From the NCBI GenBank assembly GCA_018654125.1, contig JABIME010000106.1, forward strand, positions 1 through 6,041: DNA of 6,041 nucleotides, read 5' to 3'. Below the pieces are notes generated by a model. It did not search any database, was not told the DNA's origin, and worked only from the letters and a program-made list of their open reading frames with translations. This stretch comes from Candidatus Cloacimonadota bacterium. Lineage in GTDB: Bacteria; Cloacimonadota; Cloacimonadia; Cloacimonadales; TCS61. Made by a program: the position numbers and the translations under genes. The first letter of the stretch is position 1, and each line of letters starts with the position of its first letter. Positions 1 to 6,041 of the stretch are shown piece by piece.

Positions 1-1158
1 TCCGAATTGGGGTATCAATATAAAGTTCAAACCCAAATTTACAAATAATGCAATTGTTACAATATAGGCAATGTACTTTGTCTTCTTCACATAATGAAAT
101 CCTAAAAGAAACATATATTGAATTCCCTTAAAAATAAATGCAATCGTAATTAGTGGAACAATTTTGTATGCTACATAAAATTCAGGTTTTTGAGCAAATA
201 CAAGTAATATTTCTCGCGCAAACAATGATACTCCCAAGGCACCGAAAACCAATATCATAGAAAAATATTTAAATATTTTTTTAAAAAATGGTTGAGCATC
301 TTTTGAATCCTGCATCTTATATGCAATTGGTAAAAATCCCAGTGCAAAAGCTTGTACGATAAATACATTTAATACACCAGAGATTTTATACCCGAGTGAG
401 TATATTCCCACTTGCGAGTAATCTAACAAATACTTAATAATGTATCTATCTCCAATTGCCAAAAGTTGAACCGAGATCGCGCTAAAGATAAGCGGAATAC
501 TATAACTTAGCATCTCCTTTATTAACTTGATATCAAATTTGTAATAAAAATTCTTTAAGAGTATTGGAATAGTAAAGATCATCTGGATCGTATTTGCAAT
601 TAACTGACTGTAAAATATACCTATTACACCAATTTCTGCATAAACTAAAAAATATATATTTAAGAGTAGCACTATAACTAACTTTATTGCAAAAACAGCA
701 GAATAGACAATCGGTTTCCCTTGAAATCGAAACAAGTTCATTGGAACTTGATTTATCATTTCTAGTCCAATTATTGCAAAAATTACAGTAAAGAAATGTG
801 AATATTCTGTGCTACTAAAAAAAACTTGGGATAGCCATGATTTTAGTGGAGAAAATATGATGTTTACTAAAATTGCTGTTACTAATAAAATAACGTACGA
901 ATTGAAGAGTATTTTACCCTGCTCATCTTCATCCTCAGTCTCTGCACTCCATCGCATCATTGAAGATACAATTCGCAAACCCAGCACCATTGTAAGGAAC
1001 ATTGAAGTAGTTTCCAATATTGTAAATCTTCCATAATTTAAGAGTGATAATTTTGCTGTATATAGAGGTAGCAATAGCAAACCTATAATCTTGGTTGAAA
1101 GGTTTCCAATACTGTAAATAAAAGTATGTTTAGCTGTATCTTTAAGCTTATTCAGCAT
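1..1158 (-). CDS. Wzx/PST-type polysaccharide flippase (3' end cut by window)
   Basis: This is an inner-membrane multi-pass protein of the MOP superfamily (polysaccharide transporter / oligosaccharide flippase type). It is expected to flip a lipid-linked oligosaccharide from the cytoplasmic to the periplasmic face. The frame is open from ATG 1158 to base 1, giving 386 residues without a stop. Relatives are usually about 420-500 residues, so some 50-100 C-terminal residues are missing. The start looks like the family: a basic amphipathic N-terminus (MLNKLKDTAKHTFIYSIGNL) leads into the first membrane helix. About ten hydrophobic segments follow, near residues 12-34, 45-62, 84-104, 121-140, 152-174, 177-201, 217-236, 260-280, 298-320 and 333-352, with another at 362-384. 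Family-like stretches are SYSIPLIFS (218-226) followed by the GDRY motif (236-239) and VGIYSLGYKI (250-259). The fragment ends in NLGLNFILIPQFG (374-386), the usual run-up to the late GAA helix. The start overlaps the nitroreductase stop by 11 bases, with AAGAG at 1164-1168 as a weak ribosome site. The glycan substrate cannot be read from the sequence. Confidence 0.9.
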   Translation of the reverse strand, partial: MLNKLKDTAKHTFIYSIGNLSTKIIGLLLLPLYTAKLSLLNYGRFTILETTSMFLTMVLGLRIVSSMMRWSAETEDEDEQGKILFNSYVILLVTAILVNIIFSPLKSWLSQVFFSSTEYSHFFTVIFAIIGLEMINQVPMNLFRFQGKPIVYSAVFAIKLVIVLLLNIYFLVYAEIGVIGIFYSQLIANTIQMIFTIPILLKNFYYKFDIKLIKEMLSYSIPLIFSAISVQLLAIGDRYIIKYLLDYSQVGIYSLGYKISGVLNVFIVQAFALGFLPIAYKMQDSKDAQPFFKKIFKYFSMILVFGALGVSLFAREILLVFAQKPEFYVAYKIVPLITIAFIFKGIQYMFLLGFHYVKKTKYIAYIVTIALFVNLGLNFILIPQFG

Positions 1159-1798
1159 ATTCACTCTTTATTATATAATTTTCAATTGGATTTCGTTTGA
1201 TAAGGTTTTTACCATGCTTTGCTTTTTCAATGTTTGGAAATTTTTTGCCATAGCCAAAAACTACTCCAGCGCGTATTTTATATTGCTTTGGAACCTGCAG
1301 GAAATTACGTAAAAAATATTCGAAGCTATTTGGATTTGAAGAGTGTAAATTTAGTTTTTTCTTTAACTCTTTTAAGATCTTCTGCATAATACTTAAGTTT
1401 TTCTCTTTTTTATAATGCTGCTCTGATAAATTTACAATACAACTATCAATTCCTGTATCTTTAGCTTGCAAAACCATATTTTGTATTGCTAATCCTGTAT
1501 CAAGATCCGACATCATCTGTGCAGGTGAATTTCTTTTGTACATTTGTGTACTGAGTGGTATAGACATATCACACAAAACTAAAACAAAATGTGAAACACC
1601 CCTAAAGAAAGATTTAAATTTAAGAGCTTCCGTAAGAACATCTTGTTTTCCTAATATCACGAACCGAAGTTCTTGATTATTACATCCAGTTGGTGCCCAA
1701 ATGCCTGCTTCAACTATTTTATTCAAAACATCATGAGGTATTTTCTCACCAGTAAAAACTCTAATACTTCGACGTTCTTTAATTATTTTTGATATCAT
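1148..1798 (-). CDS. Nitroreductase-family flavoprotein of a glycan cluster
   Basis: A 216-residue soluble protein of the FMN-dependent nitroreductase fold; no signal peptide or membrane segment is seen. The N-terminal RRSIRVF (9-15) is the FMN-phosphate binding signature. APTGCNNQELRF (35-46) matches the family's second conserved block. SDLDTGLAIQNMVLQAKDTGIDSC (97-120) matches the central helix and its following turn. GYGKKFP (182-188) and the C-terminal RNPIENYI (202-209) match the usual lGyP and late R-x-P-x-E blocks. Between residues about 128 and 166 there is a lysine-rich, probably helical stretch longer than in short family members. The ATG overlaps the stop of the upstream pyruvyl transferase-like gene by four bases (ATGA), and a good Shine-Dalgarno sits seven bases before it. 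Family members reduce nitro compounds, quinones, enones or flavins, but many annotated members have unknown natural substrates. Its place between a pyruvyl transferase homologue and a flippase suggests a redox step in glycan or precursor modification. That role is inference; the family assignment is firm. Confidence 0.88.
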   Translation of the reverse strand: MISKIIKERRSIRVFTGEKIPHDVLNKIVEAGIWAPTGCNNQELRFVILGKQDVLTEALKFKSFFRGVSHFVLVLCDMSIPLSTQMYKRNSPAQMMSDLDTGLAIQNMVLQAKDTGIDSCIVNLSEQHYKKEKNLSIMQKILKELKKKLNLHSSNPNSFEYFLRNFLQVPKQYKIRAGVVFGYGKKFPNIEKAKHGKNLIKRNPIENYIIKSEYAE

Positions 1799-3021
1799 AA
1801 TTTAACCTTCTTAATGTCATCTACGATCATGTCAATGCTGCACTTGATCTCATTTTCAATTTCATTTTGTTTCTTGTGCATTATTTCTTCACAAAACCAA
1901 TCCCTTTGCTCATAAAACTCATCAATTAATTTCAATGATTCTGTAATATTCTTCGTACGACAATCAACTATTAAGAATTTATCCAGGTAAAGTTTCATAA
2001 TATCTTCATATTTAATATGCCATGAGAGAGAGATGGTTGGAATTTTCATTTTGAGTGCTGAAGCTAAAGAGTGATATCTACTAGTTATATAAAAACTTAG
2101 TTTTCCAATAATAGCTCTTGCTTGTTTGTAAGTTAAGCTTGCATCATCTAATAAAAAAACGTTCTCTTTTTCTTCAAGTTCATTGTATATCTTTCTGGCT
2201 AATGCTAAATCACAAGTTTTAAGATCTTTCCCATTCCCAACAGAATGTGGAATTATTAGAACAGATTGATGAGAATTACTGTATTTATTAATAATTTTTT
2301 TGCACAATTCTACATGATCAAAGCCAGCTGTCATATTACTTATATTGCTAATGTTTCTAATAACAACACTTGGTGAGATTCCAAAAATGTTAGAAGTATT
2401 AATGCCTAGGTTAGTAATGTAATTTTTTACCCATTTTTCTCCGGCTGGCTCTAGTACGAGAGAGACATCAGGGAATGAATATATTGGAACATCAAGCTTG
2501 AGTTGATTAACAGAATCCAAATTTTTCTCACCTCTTACTTGAAGGAATGGTAATTTATTAAGGTTTTTCCTGATGATATTAGAATATACTTTATTTTGGA
2601 ATGGTCCGTATGATTTTGTAAATTTGTAATATTTTTTCTTATATTCTTTAGATATCTTTTGAGTATAAAGTGTGTTAATTAAATTTTTCCACTTAATTAA
2701 TGTAGGCAGATTACCAATAAATTCAATTCCTGATAGATCAATAATAACATCTTGCTTTTTTATTAAATCTCGGTATATTTTAAATTGTTGAAATTTCCGT
2801 ATTTTTAGAAATGATAATATCGTGATACGTGGTTTGAGTATGATATGAAAATCATGATCTGCAGCAATCTGCCTATCTTGTTCAAAATAAATTGAGCTTG
2901 AAACTGTAACTGCTATTTCTACATCCAATTTCTTCCTTAACTTATCAATAAAAGGAAATAATATACCCTGTGCACCATAATTATGATGAAAATATGCCAG
3001 ATCAGTTAGTAATAATTTCAT
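1795..3021 (-). CDS. Polysaccharide pyruvyl transferase family protein (WcaK/CsaB-like)
   Basis: A 408-residue cytoplasmic protein of the polysaccharide pyruvyl transferase family (PF04230 type, GT-B-like fold). Characterised members move pyruvate from phosphoenolpyruvate onto a sugar as a ketal, giving surface glycans a negative charge. N-terminal half: NYGAQGILFPFIDKL (14-28) corresponds to the family's N-x-G loop and first helix. DVIIDLSGIEFIGN (91-104) corresponds to the 'D-x-x-x-x-x-G' strand that is glycine-rich in many relatives. SYGPF (137-141) matches the IGPF block, and LQVRGEKNLDSV (160-171) the V-R-[DG]-x-x-S block, followed by FPDVSLVL (183-190). C-terminal half: VLIIPHS (254-260) and SRYHSLASALKMKIPTISLSW (314-334). 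The latter carries the R-x-H pair (R315, H317) implicated in phosphoenolpyruvate binding in studied members. Both ends overlap their neighbours by four bases. A weak GAAGAA at 3030-3035 is the best ribosome site. Some family members in glycan clusters may act as glycosyl- rather than pyruvyl-transferases, so the exact reaction is open. Confidence 0.88.
   Translation of the reverse strand: MKLLLTDLAYFHHNYGAQGILFPFIDKLRKKLDVEIAVTVSSSIYFEQDRQIAADHDFHIILKPRITILSFLKIRKFQQFKIYRDLIKKQDVIIDLSGIEFIGNLPTLIKWKNLINTLYTQKISKEYKKKYYKFTKSYGPFQNKVYSNIIRKNLNKLPFLQVRGEKNLDSVNQLKLDVPIYSFPDVSLVLEPAGEKWVKNYITNLGINTSNIFGISPSVVIRNISNISNMTAGFDHVELCKKIINKYSNSHQSVLIIPHSVGNGKDLKTCDLALARKIYNELEEKENVFLLDDASLTYKQARAIIGKLSFYITSRYHSLASALKMKIPTISLSWHIKYEDIMKLYLDKFLIVDCRTKNITESLKLIDEFYEQRDWFCEEIMHKKQNEIENEIKCSIDMIVDDIKKVKL
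1806..1812 (-). promoter_or_regulatory. Shine-Dalgarno site of the nitroreductase gene
   Basis: AAGAAGG lies seven bases upstream of the ATG at 1798, inside the last codons of the pyruvyl transferase-like gene. It is the best ribosome binding site in the window and supports this ATG as the start. It also shows that the host uses Shine-Dalgarno pairing at least sometimes, whereas lptG (5278) has no recognisable site and seems to rely on re-initiation from lptF. Confidence 0.65.
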
Positions 3022-4190
3022 ACTTCTAATTCTTCATATAATCTAAGTAATTCTATGTGACTTTGTTGCCAATTGTATTTATCCAACACGGCTTTATATC
3101 CAGCTTCTCCAAGCTCTACTCTCAATTTTTCATCACTAAGTAAACGAATTATTTCTTTACTTAATTCTAAGTAGTTTTGGTCTTCATAAATAATTCCAGC
3201 TTGCATATCTAATAAAACACGTTCAAGAGATCTACATTTTGAACTAATTATTGGTTTCTTCATATATGCAAATTGAAATATTTTATTTGGAGAAGAACAA
3301 TCTGTTTGCACTGAACGTAAATGAGGGATGATTGCAATATCACATTCATTCAAAATATCCATCATCTCTTCATATGGTTTCCATCCCAAAAATACTACAT
3401 TCTCGTCCAAACAATGTTCTCTAACATAATTCTCTAGTACTTTTTCAAAACTACCACTTCCAACAATATTAAATAAGATATTAGGAATCTCTTTTCTCAC
3501 TTCTACAAGTGCTTGCAAAACAATCTGCAAACCTCTGTGAATATTAATCCCACCTGCATAGAATAATGTTGGACGCTTGCTACTTTTGTTAATATATTTG
3601 TTCGGTGTATCTTCAAGATAGATTGTATTTGGTAAAACGTAAATCCGGTTATCATTCAAATCAGAAAGAGAAATTCTTTCTTTCATCTCTTCAACTACAG
3701 TAATAACTCTATCCGATAGAGAAACATACTTTTTTTCATAATTCTGCCATTTGGTGTTAGATGAAAATATTTTACCAAGAAATGTATTTGTATGAACAGC
3801 TATTTTCATTGCAGCCGGCCAGTTCTCATGCAAATCAAGTATGAATGGGATCTTGTATTTTGTTGAAAATTCTTTTGCTACTTTGGCAAGTGGAAGATCA
3901 TGGAGGTGAATTGCATCAAATTCATATTTATTGAAAACACTTTTTAAGAATTTTCTCCAGAAATTAAAATAAAATGGAAAATGCAAGCAACCAATACTCG
4001 ACTTATAAATGATACGAGACATTTTTCCCCTGATTATAGTTGCACCATTCCAATTTTCCTCATCATTATTAGAAGCTGGTGAAGAGCAGGCCAAAACTAT
4101 CTGATGTCCAGCCTCAATTAGAGATTTTATTTCCTTCTCCACGCGTACATCTGGAGGAAAAGTGTTTTCTAATATCATTAGAATCTTCAT
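3018..4190 (-). CDS. GT4-type (group 1) glycosyltransferase
   Basis: A 390-residue GT-B glycosyltransferase with two Rossmann-like halves, expected to add a sugar from a nucleotide donor to a growing lipid-linked glycan at the cytoplasmic face of the inner membrane. The N-terminal acceptor half opens with MKILMILENTFPPDVRVEKE (1-20), the familiar 'yP-x-D-x-R-V-x-x-E' start. It continues with IEAGHQIVLAC (25-35), IHLHDLP (94-100) and LDLHENWP (118-125). VLPNTI (185-190) closes the half. The donor half has YAGGINIHRGL (211-221), FNIVGSGS (240-247), VVFLGW (265-270), the CDIAIIPH strand (283-290) and SSPNKIFQF (299-307). The helix after it carries the residues that normally form the second Glu of the E-x7-E donor motif; here the aligned residue is Gln306. 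The C-terminal tail NWQQSHIELLRLYEEL is typical of the family. The length is normal. Its ATG overlaps the lptG stop by one base (TAATG), with AGAAG at 4195-4199 and AAAGG at 4201-4205 as candidate ribosome sites. Donor and acceptor cannot be predicted. Confidence 0.93.
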   Translation of the reverse strand: MKILMILENTFPPDVRVEKEIKSLIEAGHQIVLACSSPASNNDEENWNGATIIRGKMSRIIYKSSIGCLHFPFYFNFWRKFLKSVFNKYEFDAIHLHDLPLAKVAKEFSTKYKIPFILDLHENWPAAMKIAVHTNTFLGKIFSSNTKWQNYEKKYVSLSDRVITVVEEMKERISLSDLNDNRIYVLPNTIYLEDTPNKYINKSSKRPTLFYAGGINIHRGLQIVLQALVEVRKEIPNILFNIVGSGSFEKVLENYVREHCLDENVVFLGWKPYEEMMDILNECDIAIIPHLRSVQTDCSSPNKIFQFAYMKKPIISSKCRSLERVLLDMQAGIIYEDQNYLELSKEIIRLLSDEKLRVELGEAGYKAVLDKYNWQQSHIELLRLYEELEV

Positions 4191-5278
4191 TAAACTTCTG
4201 CCTTTATAACAAAGAAAACACCAATTGCTGCAAATACAACATTAGGAAGCCAAGCTGCAACTATTGGAGACAGAACTTCATTATAGCCCAAACTCTGACA
4301 GATTCTTAAAGTTGATAAATATAAGAAACATACCAGCAACCCCATCCCAAATATCAATCCTCTTCCTTTACTTCTGGATGATGTAGAGACCAGAGGAACA
4401 CTAAAAAGCAGAATAATTAGATTAGCAAATGGAAATGAAACTTTTAGATTGAGTTCTACAAGCTCCTTTGTGAATTTTTCACCCACTTTCTTTAGTCGCT
4501 CGATATATTCTCTTAACTCAAAAAAATTCATTGATATTGGTTTCTTTGCACTTTTAATAAAATCGAGTGGAGTTACATCAACCTCTTCAATAATTGTATC
4601 ATCAAAATGTTCCATACCAGTAGGAATACCATTCTCAAAATTCCTAATATAGCAATTATGAAATACCCACTTCTCATCTTCCCAAGAAGCTCTTGTTGCC
4701 GTTATTTTCCGTTTGATCTTACCAGTTTCAGGATGAAAAGTTGTTATATCAATTGTCTTAAGATCGTTCCTATAACCATCAAAAAAACCGATATAATATA
4801 AATTTTTATCACTTCCCAAATAGTGGATATGTGATCTCATTTTTTTATCTTCTATTTTCTGATGCTTAATTTTCTCTTTGTAAATGTAGTTTCTATATTC
4901 CTCTGCTTTTGGTAAAACAAGATCACCCATAAACATAATAAAAATACTGAAGATAAATCCAAACCAGATAAGCGGTGTAACCATTCTTAATATGCTTATA
5001 CCTGCACCTCTTATTGCTACAGACTCACTATATTTCGAGAGATTATTCATAAGAAAAAGCCCTGATAGCAGAACCATTACAGGAGATGAAAGTAATACAA
5101 GGTATGGAATTCGGAGTAGAAAATATAATATTATATCACCCATTTCTCCACCCTTATTCAGCAATCGGGGCAATCTGTCTGATATATCAACAACCAGAAA
5201 TAGAACAGAGAATGAGAATAGTATAATTAGAAATATTTTAATATATTCCCATAAAATATATTTATCTAATAATCTCAT
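4190..5278 (-). CDS. lptG: LPS export ABC transporter permease LptG (YjgQ-type)
   Basis: A 362-residue inner-membrane permease of the YjgP/YjgQ family, full length for LptG. With LptF and the ATPase LptB it forms LptB2FG, which extracts lipopolysaccharide from the outer leaflet of the inner membrane and passes it to LptC and the periplasmic bridge. The layout fits: LDKYILWEYIKIF (4-16) leads into TM1 (about 13-33), then TM2 (48-76) and TM3 (98-122). A periplasmic beta-jellyroll domain follows (about 125-260), then TM4 (277-297), TM5 (305-326) and TM6 (336-358). The segment KYSESVAIRGAGIS (82-95) aligns with the cytoplasmic coupling helix that docks on LptB, and Glu85 sits where E. coli LptG has its conserved Glu88. 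The jellyroll shows the usual ATRASWEDEKWVFHNCYIR pattern (194-212). The start overlaps the lptF stop by four bases. No clear Shine-Dalgarno precedes it, so translation probably depends on coupling. It is called LptG rather than LptF because it is second in the pair and lacks the long coiled-coil insert; F/G naming in divergent phyla is less certain than the family. Confidence 0.92.
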   Translation of the reverse strand: MRLLDKYILWEYIKIFLIILFSFSVLFLVVDISDRLPRLLNKGGEMGDIILYFLLRIPYLVLLSSPVMVLLSGLFLMNNLSKYSESVAIRGAGISILRMVTPLIWFGFIFSIFIMFMGDLVLPKAEEYRNYIYKEKIKHQKIEDKKMRSHIHYLGSDKNLYYIGFFDGYRNDLKTIDITTFHPETGKIKRKITATRASWEDEKWVFHNCYIRNFENGIPTGMEHFDDTIIEEVDVTPLDFIKSAKKPISMNFFELREYIERLKKVGEKFTKELVELNLKVSFPFANLIILLFSVPLVSTSSRSKGRGLIFGMGLLVCFLYLSTLRICQSLGYNEVLSPIVAAWLPNVVFAAIGVFFVIKAEV

Positions 5279-6041
5279 TTTATACCAAATCCCAAGAAAT
5301 TAGTTATTTTATCTTTGATCTTTGTTAGGTCTAAAGTTTTCATCTCTTTTACAGAAATAACTACCAGATAAATTCCAATAATACTAAAAACAATATTAGA
5401 GATCCACATCGCTAAAAATGGAGAGACGACTCCCTTATCAGCGAGTTCCTCACCCAATGTTAATGCCCCATAATATATTAGGAACACAATCGCGCTCACA
5501 GAGAAGGACATTCCAACACCACTGGTTTTGGTCATCATACCTATTGGTGCACCAATCAAAACAAAGATCACACAGGCAAATGCAATAGCATATTTCTTAT
5601 GTATCTCAACCTGATACTTCCTAATATCCGATTCTAAAGTAACAACTTTATCTTGCTTTAAATTAAGACGATTATAATGTTTTTTCAGTTCATTTTTATC
5701 AAAAGGTTCATCATCATTAGAATTTATTTCGGTAATACTTAATTGTATTTTGTCTATTTCTAATTGGATTTCTTCAATCTTGATCTTTCTCTCATCAACA
5801 ATTTCTTGCATAGCATTGGAACTCAACTCGCGATCTCCACGATAATCTGTTCCCTCTTTATTCATTTTGAAACCCAGGTCTGGCAGATTCAGTGTAAACT
5901 TCTTAAATTCACTTATATTGTATTTATCTGGATTCTTCTGGTCGCGTTCATGCATTTGCCCATTGTAAAGTATCGCCTTCAGGCTGTTCCCACCATTTGC
6001 TAATTCTATTCTTCCCCATTCTGCAGATATTGTTTGTGGAA
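5275..6041 (-). CDS. lptF: LPS export ABC transporter permease LptF (YjgP-type; 5' end cut by window)
   Basis: This is the C-terminal part of an LptF/YjgP-family permease, partner of LptG in LptB2FG. The frame is open to the right edge of the window, giving 254 residues; the first whole codon starts at 6039. The internal ATG at 5955 is not the start, because the 28 residues before it continue the periplasmic domain in frame (AEWGRIELANGG, then LKAILYNGQMHERD), a normal jellyroll pattern. Fragment layout: jellyroll remainder 1-70; a charged, heptad-like helical stretch 78-146; HKKYAIAFACVIFVLIGAPIG (147-167), which is TM4 after the cytoplasmic-membrane border; TM5 about 176-196; LADKGVVSPFLAMWISNIVF (199-218) running into TM6 (about 207-228). 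A basic tail follows to residue 254. Missing at the N-terminus are TM1-3, the coupling helix and the start of the jellyroll, probably 150-200 residues. The stop overlaps the lptG ATG by four bases. The long helical insert is absent from E. coli LptF but, from memory, is common in FCB-group homologues. Confidence 0.9.
   Translation of the reverse strand, partial: PQTISAEWGRIELANGGNSLKAILYNGQMHERDQKNPDKYNISEFKKFTLNLPDLGFKMNKEGTDYRGDRELSSNAMQEIVDERKIKIEEIQLEIDKIQLSITEINSNDDEPFDKNELKKHYNRLNLKQDKVVTLESDIRKYQVEIHKKYAIAFACVIFVLIGAPIGMMTKTSGVGMSFSVSAIVFLIYYGALTLGEELADKGVVSPFLAMWISNIVFSIIGIYLVVISVKEMKTLDLTKIKDKITNFLGFGIK

Larger units (their letters stand above)
1..6041 (-). other. Single polycistronic array, lptF-lptG-GT-PPT-NTR-wzx
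   Basis: All six genes share the minus strand and no junction has spacer DNA. The overlaps are 4 bases at 5275-5278 (ATGA), 1 base at 4190 (TAATG), 4 bases at 3018-3021 (ATGA), 4 bases at 1795-1798 (ATGA) and 11 bases at 1148-1158. This leaves no room for internal terminators or conventional intergenic promoters, and points to co-transcription with coupled translation. Both operon ends lie outside the window, so promoter, regulator and terminator cannot be described. Transcript unity is inferred from gene packing, not observed. Confidence 0.8.

Noticed and set aside
261..290. A/T-rich near-palindrome with T and A runs that resembles a terminator
   Set aside because: It encodes the FFKKIFKYF stretch of a cytoplasmic flippase loop; the symmetry comes from Phe/Lys codons and there is no G+C stem.
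809..1036. Plus-strand reading frame of 75 codons
   Set aside because: It lies wholly antisense to the flippase gene, has low-complexity serine-rich content and matches no family I know.
1148..1158. Possible frameshift or gene fusion between nitroreductase and flippase because of the 11-base overlap
   Set aside because: Both proteins have complete, family-typical ends at the junction (late R-x-P-x-E block and tail; normal flippase N-terminus), so it is an ordinary overlap.
4992..5303. Plus-strand reading frame of 103 codons, plus others at 4079-4309, 4449-4652, 4607-4801 and 5764-6003
   Set aside because: All are antisense to clear lptG, lptF or glycosyltransferase coding sequence, have no ribosome sites or family features, and are the kind of chance frames expected opposite AT-rich genes.
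5275..5955. ATG at 5955 as the lptF start
   Set aside because: The frame stays open upstream to the window edge, and those residues read as LptF jellyroll; starting at 5955 would remove the first three membrane helices.
1..6041. Mobile element, CRISPR array, tRNA or rRNA, riboswitch
   Set aside because: The whole window is covered by six overlapping coding genes; no inverted terminal repeats, spaced direct repeats, transposase motifs or structured RNA patterns were seen on either strand.

Overview
The window is AT-rich (roughly one third G+C by eye) and appears to hold a single gene array read entirely from the minus strand. Six genes run from right to left: lptF (5' part missing), lptG, a GT4-type glycosyltransferase, a polysaccharide pyruvyl transferase-family protein, a nitroreductase-family protein, and a Wzx/PST-type polysaccharide flippase (3' part missing). 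The two outer genes are cut by the window edges. There is no intergenic space: the five junctions overlap by 4, 1, 4, 4 and 11 bases, so the block is almost certainly one translationally coupled transcript. Its promoter lies beyond base 6041 and its terminator beyond base 1.

Right third (4190-6041): LptF and LptG are the two membrane subunits of the LptB2FG ABC transporter, which extracts lipopolysaccharide from the inner membrane and pushes it onto the periplasmic Lpt bridge. Their presence means a Gram-negative, LPS-making bacterium. LptF has a long charged, probably coiled-coil segment between its periplasmic domain and its C-terminal membrane half. I associate this layout with FCB-type bacteria (Marinimicrobia, Gemmatimonadota, Bacteroidota-like) rather than Proteobacteria. 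Low G+C, compact genes and weak but present Shine-Dalgarno motifs would fit a marine, Marinimicrobia-like genome. That placement is a low-confidence inference.

Left two thirds (1-4190): a surface-glycan cluster. The glycosyltransferase adds a sugar in the cytoplasm. The pyruvyl transferase-family protein probably modifies the glycan or, as in some relatives, transfers another group. The nitroreductase-like flavoprotein is translationally tied to it. The flippase would move the lipid-linked oligosaccharide across the inner membrane. The likely overall role is to build and flip an O-antigen-like or exopolysaccharide unit, with the LPS export permease encoded at the head of the same transcript.

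Nothing in the window looks like a wholly new system. The points most worth a second look are the fusion of an lpt export operon to a glycan cluster, the tight pairing of pyruvyl transferase and nitroreductase, an apparent Glu-to-Gln change in the glycosyltransferase donor-site motif, and a lysine-rich insertion in the nitroreductase. No RNA genes, mobile elements, CRISPR arrays, clear repeats, or gaps of 300 bases or more without a gene were seen.
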